Of a stretch of 23,898 nt of DNA, positions 15,970-22,466 are shown piece by piece (positions within the stretch are counted from its first letter, which is position 1; every line of letters starts with the position of its first letter). The stretch covers positions 1 through 23,898 of IMG/VR virus record IMGVR_UViG_3300022924_000074; one strand, given 5' to 3'. A program made the position numbers and the translations under genes. The notes beneath the pieces are model-generated. The model saw nothing but the letters and a program-made list of their open reading frames with translations, was not told the DNA's origin and made no database searches. The DNA comes from a virus.

Positions 15970-16027
15970 GCTGCCTCTTGCTTTTAAACCTGAGTACAAG
16001 ACTCGTGAGCTACCTACGACCCAAACT

Positions 16028-16582
16028 TTAGTCGCGCACATCACAAGTGTCAACAACCTTTTGCAACTCTTTTTCAAGATGCCCGAGCCGGTAGCATTCC
16101 AACGCCGTTTCACGCGAACAATTCACGACTTGAGCCTTTTGCGGCAGCCGGGCGTGTTGCGCTGCCCATTTGCGGCACCGGAGTTCGTCAGGGTTCTTCG
16201 TGGTCGAATGATCGCCATGCCAGTGCGTACCGTTGGACACCGTGCAGTCGTACCCAAGAAGCAGGACGCGTTCTGCGCCGAGCTTGAAGGCCAGTTCAAT
16301 CGCTCTAAGCCCGCTGTTGTACTCCCCATATTTTTCATGCCAGTTCAACCCGTGCTTAGCCACTGCCTGGCGCGTACAGCTCCAGCGCTTCGGCCCTGAC
16401 GTAACCCACTGGACGTTCGCATCCCACCACGCGAGATCACCTGCGTAAAGGTGATCGCACCACGGGGCTAGCTGCCAGGAGTTGTTCACAGCGATTGTGG
16501 GAAGGCCGGACGCACGGACCAGTTCACAGTCGTGCGCGTTGAGGCTTGGGCCGGAGGCGATGCAGACGAAGGTTGTTGACAA
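16028..16582 (-). CDS. DUF115 / MptE-like sugar- or pterin-related protein
   Basis: A 184-residue protein with the GPSL signature near the N-terminus (residues 11-14, after a short beta strand), NNSW at 33-36, HLYAGDLAWWD at 45-54, NSGLRAIELAFKLG and LLLGYDC near 89-113, and HWHGDH at 120-125. This resembles the DUF115/MptE-like fold, related in outline to GT42-like sialyltransferases; some members help glycosylate flagella. The enzyme reaction cannot be stated. The start is TTG at 16582 with AAGGGA seven bases upstream. It begins a minus-strand accessory set with the glycosyltransferase and methyltransferase, and faces a divergent plus-strand gene across a 57-base control region. Confidence 0.6.
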   Translation of the reverse strand: MSTTFVCIASGPSLNAHDCELVRASGLPTIAVNNSWQLAPWCDHLYAGDLAWWDANVQWVTSGPKRWSCTRQAVAKHGLNWHEKYGEYNSGLRAIELAFKLGAERVLLLGYDCTVSNGTHWHGDHSTTKNPDELRCRKWAAQHARLPQKAQVVNCSRETALECYRLGHLEKELQKVVDTCDVRD

Positions 16583-16605
16583 GTTGCGATCCCTTGTAAT
16601 AGATT
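16576..16605 (+). promoter_or_regulatory. Sigma-70 promoter for the plus-strand 147-residue gene
   Basis: A perfect TTGACA -35 box (16576-16581) and TAGATT (16600-16605, four of six consensus bases) are spaced by 18 bases. Transcription would begin shortly before the ribosome site TGGAG of the plus-strand gene. The -35 box overlaps the first codons of the divergent minus-strand gene. Confidence 0.6.
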
Positions 16606-16620
16606 GTGAATCACATTACA
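16595..16620. promoter_or_regulatory. Possible operator: nested inverted repeats
   Basis: TGTAAT and ATTACA form a 6-base inverted repeat with a 14-base spacer; inside it TGTGAATCACA is a perfect 11-base odd palindrome. They cover the -10 region of the plus-strand promoter and the likely leader of the minus-strand gene, so a repressor bound here could control both. Confidence 0.4.
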
Positions 16621-16639
16621 CACAACTGGAGTTTACACC

Positions 16640-17083
16640 ATGGGTCTCGATTGTTCGAAGGACGCTTTTCACGGAGCCTACAGCGCTTTCAATTCTTTCC
16701 GTCAAGCCGTTGCGCACGCCGTAGGCGGCAGCTACCCGCCGCATTTCAAACGCGACGAAAAAGGGGCTCTGCTGCGCGGCGAGAAGGATCGGCCTGTCCG
16801 CGACGAAGCTTTAGACGAAAACAGTTTCTATACCGGCGACGAGTACACCCCCGCGAACAGCCCTGGGTTGTGGGAATTTCTGACTCATAGCGATTGTGAT
16901 GGGGAAATTTCGCCCGAGTTGTGCAAAACGGTCGCTGATGAATTAGAACTACTGCTGGACAAAATGCCTGAAGAGTCATTCGGGCACATCGCTCGTGACG
17001 GGGGCTATCGCGCAGTTCTTCAACGTTTCATCGACGGTTGCCGAGCTTCTCACAAAGACAACGAACCTCTGCGCTTCCGTTAA
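16640..17083 (+). CDS. Opposite-strand accessory (moron-like) gene, phage protein family of unknown function
   Basis: A 147-residue protein, the only clear gene on the plus strand. The start MGLDCSKDAFHGAYSAFNSF is of a kind I recognise from many phages and prophages, always without a function. Polar and acidic middle (GEISPELCKTVADELELLLD) suggests helices; GYRAVLQRFIDGCRASH follows near the end. No signal peptide or membrane segment is seen, so it is probably cytosolic. ATG has TGGAG eight bases upstream and its own promoter, so it can be expressed apart from the late operon, possibly in a lysogen. It ends tail-to-tail with the head-tail adaptor, the two stop codons sharing bases in TTAA. 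Confidence 0.8.
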   Translation: MGLDCSKDAFHGAYSAFNSFRQAVAHAVGGSYPPHFKRDEKGALLRGEKDRPVRDEALDENSFYTGDEYTPANSPGLWEFLTHSDCDGEISPELCKTVADELELLLDKMPEESFGHIARDGGYRAVLQRFIDGCRASHKDNEPLRFR

Positions 17084-17418
17084 CCCTCGTTAACCCCTCT
17101 CGAGCAGGGCGCACTGACATAGTCGCGCCCGCTTTCCTGATCCGGCAGCCACGCGTGGACGTTGTAGATATCGCCGTTATGCAAAATGCGTTGCTTGGCT
17201 TTCAGGCCGGGGCGATGGCGGATCACGATGCGCGCGATGATCTCGGACTGGATCGCCGCAGCAGCCAGGAATTCCCGACCACTGGCCGGGGCAATGCGCG
17301 CCGGCACGTCGGCGAACACTGTTACCCAAGCCTCCGTGAAGCCGCCGGTCTCTTCGTCGCGGACTTCGGCCCAGTCTTGGATGTCCACCCGATGGCGGTA
17401 CTGGCCGGCGCGGCTCAT
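17080..17418 (-). CDS. Head-tail adaptor (phage head-tail joining protein)
   Basis: A 112-residue member of the SPP1 gp16 / HK97 gp7-like head-tail joining family. It starts SRAGQYRHRVDIQ, continues with TWVTVFADVPARIAP-like sequence (read WVTVFADVPARIAPASGREF), and has IRHRPGLKAKQRI and YNVHAWLPDQ. These segments are diagnostic. The family forms the stopper ring below the connector. The start overlaps the upstream stop as ATGA. The 3' end touches the convergent plus-strand gene: their stops overlap at 17080-17083. In a standard operon the gp10-like gene would follow directly; here accessory DNA does. Confidence 0.85.
   Translation of the reverse strand: MSRAGQYRHRVDIQDWAEVRDEETGGFTEAWVTVFADVPARIAPASGREFLAAAAIQSEIIARIVIRHRPGLKAKQRILHNGDIYNVHAWLPDQESGRDYVSAPCSRGVNEG
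17107..17135 (+). terminator. Possible terminator of the plus-strand gene, inside the adaptor gene
   Basis: GGGCGC (107-112) pairs with GCGCCC (125-130) and an inner GAC-ATA-GTC stem extends the hairpin past a bulge; a short CTTTCC follows on the plus strand. The T-run is short, so termination efficiency is uncertain. Two copies of GTTAACCC lie just upstream. Confidence 0.3.
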
Positions 17419-18068
17419 GGGCGCTCCTCGATGACCAGGTTGTACACGCCGGTGCAGTCGCCGCTGACGCCAGTCATGCGCGCGATAACGGCGTAGTAGG
17501 TTCCTGCTGCCCGTCCTTTCTCCGATACTGCCTCGCCGCCCACGCTGGACTGCTGCGCGGTGGCGCCGGCTGTCCGGACGCGGAGCGGAGTGAGCGGAAC
17601 CTGTCCGCCGTTCGGGGTAAACGTGCCGCCTGACGCTATCTGCGATTGGAACGTGTACGCCGCTTGCTCGGTCATGCTATTTTCGGATACAGGTGTGTGG
17701 GCAGAAGCAAAAGTACCCCCCGCTACGCCTTGTGCGGCTGCGTACGTCCGCAGGGTAGCGCCACCCTGATCAAGAGTTAGGGTATGCGCGTGAATAATGA
17801 AATTCACCGGGATAATGACGCGGAACACGAGTGGTGTAGCGGCGATCGGATTGGCCGTCGCGAACTCATAGTTTATAGCCCACATGCGGCGCCCGAAGAA
17901 ACCGGTTTGACCCGTGTCAACGCGCAGTCGCCGTACAGGACCGTCGCCTCCGTCAGTCAGGAGATCAAATGGTGGCTGCGCAACTACGCGTTCCGACCAC
18001 GTTCCATCACCCATGTCGATGATCCGCCGGAGGAAGCCCCCGAAGACCCGTGCGAATTTATCAGCCAT
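17415..18068 (-). CDS. Virion-like protein of unknown function, connector region
   Basis: A 217-residue protein between gp6-like connector and head-tail adaptor. It opens with a region containing DMGDGTWSERVVAQPP and carries a beta-sandwich-like body (FRVIIPVNFIIHAHTLTLDQ, AAGTYYAVIARMTG, CTGVYNLVIEERP at the end). I recall similar unnamed proteins in several phage structural modules, often with DMGDGT near the N-terminus and an EER end, but have no function for them. Decoration or a head fibre is possible. The ATG at 18068 has AAGGA seven bases upstream. The stop overlaps the adaptor start as ATGA, which ties it to virion genes. No signal or membrane segment. Confidence 0.65.
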   Translation of the reverse strand: MADKFARVFGGFLRRIIDMGDGTWSERVVAQPPFDLLTDGGDGPVRRLRVDTGQTGFFGRRMWAINYEFATANPIAATPLVFRVIIPVNFIIHAHTLTLDQGGATLRTYAAAQGVAGGTFASAHTPVSENSMTEQAAYTFQSQIASGGTFTPNGGQVPLTPLRVRTAGATAQQSSVGGEAVSEKGRAAGTYYAVIARMTGVSGDCTGVYNLVIEERP

Positions 18069-18078
18069 TGCCGTTTCC

Positions 18079-18453
18079 TTATGCTAGGGCGGGATCGCGA
18101 AGTGGGTAGAGCAATGCCGTTACGGGTTTTGGTAGATATCCCATTTCATAGGCGCCGTCCGCGTTCTCATCGCGGTCTTTGTACAGGAAGCCGAGCTGCA
18201 GAAGCGTAGCCGCCTGGACGGCGTACTTGACGACCTTATCGCCCGAGCTATCGACCTCGTAAATGGGATCCCCGGAGCTATCAAGTATCGGATCGTCGTT
18301 GCTGTCGCGCTCTACCTCATACGGCGAAGCACTCTTGAGGTAGTTTTTTACCGCCTCAGACGCCGCGCCGATGTAGGCCGTGATCAACACGTCGTCTAGA
18401 TCGTGATCCATGTTGAGGTGCTGCTTACCGCGCTCCAAGGTGACGTACATCAT
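18079..18453 (-). CDS. Head-tail connector, HK97 gp6-like
   Basis: A 124-residue gp6-like connector. The N-terminal half is helical (LERGKQHLNMDHDLDDVLIT, AYIGAASEAVKNYL), as in the family, and the end has KYAVQAATLLQLGFLYKDR and LPKPVTALLYPLRDPALA, the characteristic helix and the short C-terminal tail that contacts the portal. A polar insert rich in Asp and Ser between them is an unusual length for the family. It forms the ring beneath the portal. The first of two adjacent ATGs (18453) is favoured: it overlaps the upstream stop as ATGA and has AAAGGAG ten bases before it. Confidence 0.85.
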   Translation of the reverse strand: MMYVTLERGKQHLNMDHDLDDVLITAYIGAASEAVKNYLKSASPYEVERDSNDDPILDSSGDPIYEVDSSGDKVVKYAVQAATLLQLGFLYKDRDENADGAYEMGYLPKPVTALLYPLRDPALA

Positions 18454-19355
18454 TTTAGCGTCACTCCTTTAGCCGGATCGTAGGTGCTGGCATTCTCGCG
18501 CAAGTCTTTGCCCGGGCGCCCGGCCTTGACGACCAAGGTCCACGCGTCGCTAGCCCCTGGCTTGTCGGTGTTTGCCGACTTGTTCGAGGTCCACTGGCTG
18601 CCGGCCCATGTCACGTTGTCGTGCGCGTCGTAGGAGTCACCTTCACGGTGCACACCTTTGTAAACCTGGATCGGCATGTGGAACTTCTGCACGACCTCGG
18701 CGCCGCTGGACTTAACCAACTTCACGGAGAACTCGCGCACGTCGTCTTGGGCTACGCTGGCCGACGCGATGCCGTCCACGATGCACTCCCAGCCGCGCGT
18801 ACCATGCGTGCGCTCGTACGACTTCCACAGACCGCCGTTGTGCGCTGCGTAAGTGCCTCGGGCGTACTGCTTCGATTCGTCAATAGCCGGCAGGATCTCT
18901 AAGTCGATTGCGTCGCGGCCGTGCTCCGGCTCTGGAACTACCGGAACAGGGATCAGCGCGGCGGCGGCGCGGGCGATGGCTTCTACGTCAACCTTCTCAG
19001 GAGCCGGGACTTCGACGAGTGCGGCCACTGCGGCCAGGTCAACTTCTGCAGCGTCTTTGCCGTCCTTCACTTCAGGCAGCACGATAAGCTTGGCGGCGGC
19101 TTCTGCGAGCGCGGCCAGGTCTACGGGTTCCGCGTCTTTGCCGTCCTTTACCGACGGAAGCGGAACAAGTGCCGCGATCGCTTCTAGGTCAGGTTCTACC
19201 GGCGTGGGTAATTCATTCAGCCTTTTATGCAACGCATCGATCTGTTGCTCTTTTTGCGACAGAGAATCCTGCAAAGGCTTAATAGCTTTGGCGATGGCTG
19301 CAGCAATAACCGGCGCCAGGGCTAGAGCCTGCGCTTCGAGTTCACGCATGTTCAA
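18450..19355 (-). CDS. Repeat-rich structural protein with carbohydrate-binding-like modules
   Basis: A 301-residue protein between portal and connector. Residues 1-50 form an Ala-rich helix and likely coiled coil (QDSLSQKEQQIDALHKRLNE). Residues about 50-150 carry 27-residue repeats of the kind VKDGKDAxxVDLAAxAxx. Two short Trp/Tyr modules follow: YARGTYAAHNGGLWKS and VYKGVHREGDSYDAHDNVTW with a later DAWTLVVKAG, reminiscent of the chitin/cellulose binding CBM5/12 pattern, where aromatic residues contact sugar. GRPGKD near the end recalls collagen-like tails. A capsid-surface fibre or decoration that holds glycan is a reasonable idea. A TTG at 19355 has AAGGGG seven bases upstream; the ATG at 19349 is the alternative. 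Overlaps the portal stop by a few bases. Family not recognised. Confidence 0.6.
   Translation of the reverse strand: MNMRELEAQALALAPVIAAAIAKAIKPLQDSLSQKEQQIDALHKRLNELPTPVEPDLEAIAALVPLPSVKDGKDAEPVDLAALAEAAAKLIVLPEVKDGKDAAEVDLAAVAALVEVPAPEKVDVEAIARAAAALIPVPVVPEPEHGRDAIDLEILPAIDESKQYARGTYAAHNGGLWKSYERTHGTRGWECIVDGIASASVAQDDVREFSVKLVKSSGAEVVQKFHMPIQVYKGVHREGDSYDAHDNVTWAGSQWTSNKSANTDKPGASDAWTLVVKAGRPGKDLRENASTYDPAKGVTLK
19030..19191 (-). repeat. Two 81-base in-frame direct repeat units
   Basis: GCGGCCAGGTC (19030 and 19111) and GCGTCTTTGCCGTCCTT (19051 and 19132) recur exactly 81 bases apart, which is 27 codons. They encode successive VKDGKDA...VDLAA units; weaker copies lie on both sides. The DNA identity suggests recent unit duplication. 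Confidence 0.75.
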
Positions 19356-20712
19356 TGTTTAGCCCCTTCTCTACGAGCATCGCGAGCAACTTCGCGCTGT
19401 CTTGGATTTCTTCGTCGGTGGGTTCTGCCGGTGCGGCCGGCTCTGTAGCTGCAGGCTGCGCGGTTGCAAAAGGATCTGCCTGCGCGTCGCGCTTGGCCAG
19501 TGCTTCAACAGAGTAGTTCTGCTGCTGGCTCAATACGGAGTCGCCCCCGGTGACCGGTGGCAGGTTCATACGACGCCGAGCTTCGTTCGGGGCCATGATG
19601 GTACCGCCTACGGCCAGTTTCAAAGTCTCTACCAGTGCGCCCATGTCCATACGCAGCAACCCATCGATGTCCAGCTCTACGCCGTACTTGTCCGGGACGG
19701 ATAGACCGTCGTCCATGCAGGCTTCGTACTCTTCGACGAGAACTTGGATACAGTCAGAGTAATATTTCTGGTTCTCTTGCGCGGCCGTGGTGCCGGTCGG
19801 TGAATTGGTTACGCCGACTTTGGACGGGGGAACGTGGAATGCAGTGCAGATCATTTCCGCGGTAAGCCGGAATTGCTCGATCAACTGCGAATCAGTGGCC
19901 GACATCTTCATCTGTTGGAACTTGAGATCGTCACCGACCACGGCGACCTTGCCCGCATTCTGGCCGGTGTAGTTCGCGTCCCAATGCGCTTTAAGTCGTG
20001 CTGCCGTCTCATCGCTGATCGCGCCGGGGGCCGACAGGATACCTCCAGGGCGCGCGCCGTTCTCAAAGAAGGTCGAGCTATCGCTTTGCATCTTGAGCGA
20101 TTGGCACGCGGCTTGCGCAGCGGCGTAGAGCGGCGAGACACCAACCAGGGGGTGAAACAAGCAGTTCATCCGGTCATGGATGATCTCGGACGCGGGCACT
20201 GTAACGCCGTCGCCTACGCGGTTCAGGTTGTCGTTTGAAAGCTGGTAGTAGATCGAACCGTCGTCAGCGACCAAGGGGAGCACGCGGCACGGATCGAGCA
20301 AGTAAATTGCCACGACGACGCCGCGCTGGTCACGCTGCTTCAACCCGTAGGTATTGCCGCTGATCAGCTTGGACGTCTGCCACCACTGCTTGAACTGGAT
20401 ATGGTTCTGGTAGTTGTTCGGCTTCTTTAGCACTGGGCTGAAAGCGGGGCTAGTGGTCTCTTTCCAGATACCGTTAGCGTCCAGTTCCATTAAGCGCTGG
20501 CGAAGTTTGCCAATGTCATTCGAGATCAGCGTTACGCAGGCGTAGACCGCGTAGTGCGCCAAGACAGATTCATTGGTCCATGAATCGTTCTTCTGCCATG
20601 CGCCTGAGTACGGTTCGCGGATCATCGGCCACCAGCCGCCCATGCCCGTACCGGGCGGCGACATCGGCGCGCGCTTGAAGGTTAGGGACAGCTCTCGGCC
20701 GAAAATGCGCAT
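19342..20712 (-). CDS. Portal protein, HK97-type
   Basis: A 456-residue portal of the HK97 gp3 (Phage_portal) family. Visible family features include SNDIGKLRQRL near the N-terminus, the wing region with LLDPCRVLPLVADDG, HDRMNCLFHPLVGVSPLYAA, and the stem-side PPSKVGVTNSPTGTTAAQEN. It forms the dodecameric ring at one capsid vertex through which DNA passes. An extended Ala/Pro/Glu-rich tail of about 50 residues ends the protein. The ATG at 20712 overlaps the upstream stop as TAATG. The terminase genes that feed the portal are outside the window. Confidence 0.95.
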   Translation of the reverse strand: MRIFGRELSLTFKRAPMSPPGTGMGGWWPMIREPYSGAWQKNDSWTNESVLAHYAVYACVTLISNDIGKLRQRLMELDANGIWKETTSPAFSPVLKKPNNYQNHIQFKQWWQTSKLISGNTYGLKQRDQRGVVVAIYLLDPCRVLPLVADDGSIYYQLSNDNLNRVGDGVTVPASEIIHDRMNCLFHPLVGVSPLYAAAQAACQSLKMQSDSSTFFENGARPGGILSAPGAISDETAARLKAHWDANYTGQNAGKVAVVGDDLKFQQMKMSATDSQLIEQFRLTAEMICTAFHVPPSKVGVTNSPTGTTAAQENQKYYSDCIQVLVEEYEACMDDGLSVPDKYGVELDIDGLLRMDMGALVETLKLAVGGTIMAPNEARRRMNLPPVTGGDSVLSQQQNYSVEALAKRDAQADPFATAQPAATEPAAPAEPTDEEIQDSAKLLAMLVEKGLNIEHA

Positions 20713-21002
20713 TAGGCAAGATCCTGGGTGTCGATAACGGCTTCAACATCGGACTTCTTGATGCGCCCGTCTTTACCGGTGCCAACAACCTTTTCGATAT
20801 CCACGCCATTCTCTTTGGCGAATTCCAGAATGGCCGGCGAGGCGAGAGGTTCGACGACAACTTCAACCGGTGCGCTGGCAGTCAGCATCCGAGTTTCATA
20901 TGTGCCGAAGCCCATCTTGCGCAAGGTCTCTGCATAGCGTTTGGCCATGGCTACGGTCTTACCGCCGCGGGCTTGGCTATAATGGAATTCGACTTTGGCC
21001 AT
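20712..21002 (-). CDS. Small protein with E3-binding (PSBD)-like domain
   Basis: A 96-residue protein. The second half (54-91) matches the peripheral subunit-binding domain of 2-oxoacid dehydrogenase E2 proteins: ASPAILEFAKENGVDI, then VVGTGKDGRIKKSDVEAVI, including the family's GTGKDGRI loop. In E2 enzymes this domain binds E1 or E3. The N-terminal half is basic (GGKTVAMAKRYAETLRKMGF) and not recognised. The ATG at 21002 has GAGGA eight bases upstream; a TTG at 21017 lies at that ribosome site and is not favoured. The stop overlaps the portal start, placing it firmly in the head operon. Similar domains in phages may serve protein or DNA binding; its partner is unknown. Confidence 0.75.
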   Translation of the reverse strand: MAKVEFHYSQARGGKTVAMAKRYAETLRKMGFGTYETRMLTASAPVEVVVEPLASPAILEFAKENGVDIEKVVGTGKDGRIKKSDVEAVIDTQDLA

Positions 21003-21033
21003 GCGGAAAATCCTCAAATTTAGCGGGAGTGTA

Positions 21034-22407
21034 TCACAAGCCTAGCGCAGCGGAATAAGCCGGTACGGCATACCCGGCGAGAGTTGCATAGCCCGCAGCG
21101 TTTGGATGAGTGCCGTCGTCGGTGGAGAAAGCCCAAGTAGTTGGGTCGATCCAAACCAGTTTAGCGTCCGCTTTGCCGTCCATGACACTTTTCAGGGTTA
21201 TGTTAGCCGCATCGACCAGGGGTTGCGCCGCTACGTTCGGCAGGATACCGCGGCATAGGACTTTTCCATACCCTTTGGCGATCAGCTTATCGATGCACGA
21301 CGCGTATTCAGCCTGCTCCGCAGGATCAATACCTCCCGCCGCGCTGTTGCCCCCGATCGCCAAGATCGCCACGTCGGTAGAAGCGACAGTGCGCGCCGGC
21401 AGAACGGTATCGAGGAGCGTGTTAAGGCCGCCGATCGTTAAGCCGCTTACGCCGCTGGTGCTACCGACGAAGCCCATGGCTGCCGCTACTCGCATTGTTT
21501 CGGTGTCGCGCGATGTAGCATTAGGCCCGGAGCCGAAAGTGATCGAGTCGCCGTATTGCTCCATCCGGCGGCGGGTGCCGACGTCTAGCAAGGTCGAGTC
21601 GCCGGCCACTGCGAAGTGTCCATTGTTGTTCCGGCCGTTGCCGTCGTCCCACACGTAGTAAGTGGCTGTGGAACCGTCACACGGAACCAGCATCGCCCGA
21701 ATCGGGTTGTCGGTCTCGTCTGCTACGGTGTAGAAGCTCGGGGCTGCGCCATTCTTGCTTACCGCGATTTTGCGCGAGCCGTTGACCGTTACGGCCAGTT
21801 TCGTGAACGCGCCGCGGATCTTGATCGAACCAATGTTTGAACCGTAGTTCTGGCCCTTCTGCGCTTGCATTGGCGGGGTGTAAGTCGCGGCGTTGGCTAT
21901 CTGCGCGCCGGAATAGAAACCTGTTGTGCTATTCGCACCGTTCTGAACTTTGTTCGAAAGCGTTACCAGGGCCGGCGGTTGACCGGTCACTTCGAGCACG
22001 TTGCCGGAGGAAGCAACGTAAGGCGCGTCGGCCATCTGCGGGTCGTATCGGACTTCAACGAAGCGCGTAGCGTGCGGCAGTCCGGTGAATAGCGTGTAAA
22101 CCGATCCGGTATTGGGCGCCAGCGTGAACGCGCCGCCGTTTAGAGCAACCTGCATAGAACCCGGCTGATCGCCAAAGTCTGACGGCGAAGTTAGTTTCGC
22201 TTCAGTGCCTGAAATAAAGCCGGACCACAGACTTACCGCGCCGCGCATGTAGATGCGGGCTGCGTTTTTGGTGGTGCTGACGGAGCCAGTGAGGCCGGGG
22301 GAAAATTGCGCAGCGGTGAAGTTTACGGTCGTAGGATCAGGGAGCGGTGGCGTCGGGGTTTCACCGTCGTCGCCCATAAAACCCATTTTCTGGATGAACT
22401 CGATCAT
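21034..22407 (-). CDS. SGNH/GDSL-type hydrolase, probable virion-associated esterase
   Basis: A 457-residue protein. Residues 1-275 are beta-rich and of unknown fold. The C-terminal third is an SGNH hydrolase: block I QYGDSITFGSG with nucleophile Ser288, a Gly-rich region near 318-327 fitting block II, block III AIGGNSA with Asn354, and block V DGTHPNAAGY with Asp431 and His434. All four signature residues appear present. Enzymes of this type in phages remove acetyl or other esters from host O-antigen or capsule. Here the gene lies between capsid and portal rather than among tail fibres. The ATG at 22407 has AGGGG seven bases upstream. It follows the capsid terminator, so expression should be below that of the capsid. 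Confidence 0.85.
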   Translation of the reverse strand: MIEFIQKMGFMGDDGETPTPPLPDPTTVNFTAAQFSPGLTGSVSTTKNAARIYMRGAVSLWSGFISGTEAKLTSPSDFGDQPGSMQVALNGGAFTLAPNTGSVYTLFTGLPHATRFVEVRYDPQMADAPYVASSGNVLEVTGQPPALVTLSNKVQNGANSTTGFYSGAQIANAATYTPPMQAQKGQNYGSNIGSIKIRGAFTKLAVTVNGSRKIAVSKNGAAPSFYTVADETDNPIRAMLVPCDGSTATYYVWDDGNGRNNNGHFAVAGDSTLLDVGTRRRMEQYGDSITFGSGPNATSRDTETMRVAAAMGFVGSTSGVSGLTIGGLNTLLDTVLPARTVASTDVAILAIGGNSAAGGIDPAEQAEYASCIDKLIAKGYGKVLCRGILPNVAAQPLVDAANITLKSVMDGKADAKLVWIDPTTWAFSTDDGTHPNAAGYATLAGYAVPAYSAALGL

Positions 22408-22419
22408 GGAAGTACCCCT

Positions 22420-22444
22420 AAAGAAAAGGCCCCGAAGGGCCTTT
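22420..22444 (-). terminator. Rho-independent terminator after the major capsid gene
   Basis: On the minus strand AAAGGCCC pairs with GGGCCTTT (8-base stem) around a TTCG tetraloop, followed by a T-rich tail with one C. It sits 23 bases after the capsid stop. Such a site lets the capsid protein be made in excess while readthrough supplies the genes below. Confidence 0.85.
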
Positions 22445-22466
22445 CCGATTCACTCAGCGTAGCGCA

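Noticed and set aside
15985-16025. tRNA-like string on the minus strand (GGTAGCTCA with a TTGT loop)
   Set aside because: No matching acceptor stem, no T-loop GTTCRA and no CCA-side pairing; only a short GAGT/ACTC stem is present.
16605-16615. TGTGA/TCACA halves resembling a CRP site
   Set aside because: The halves are separated by one base, while CRP sites need six; kept only as part of a possible phage operator.
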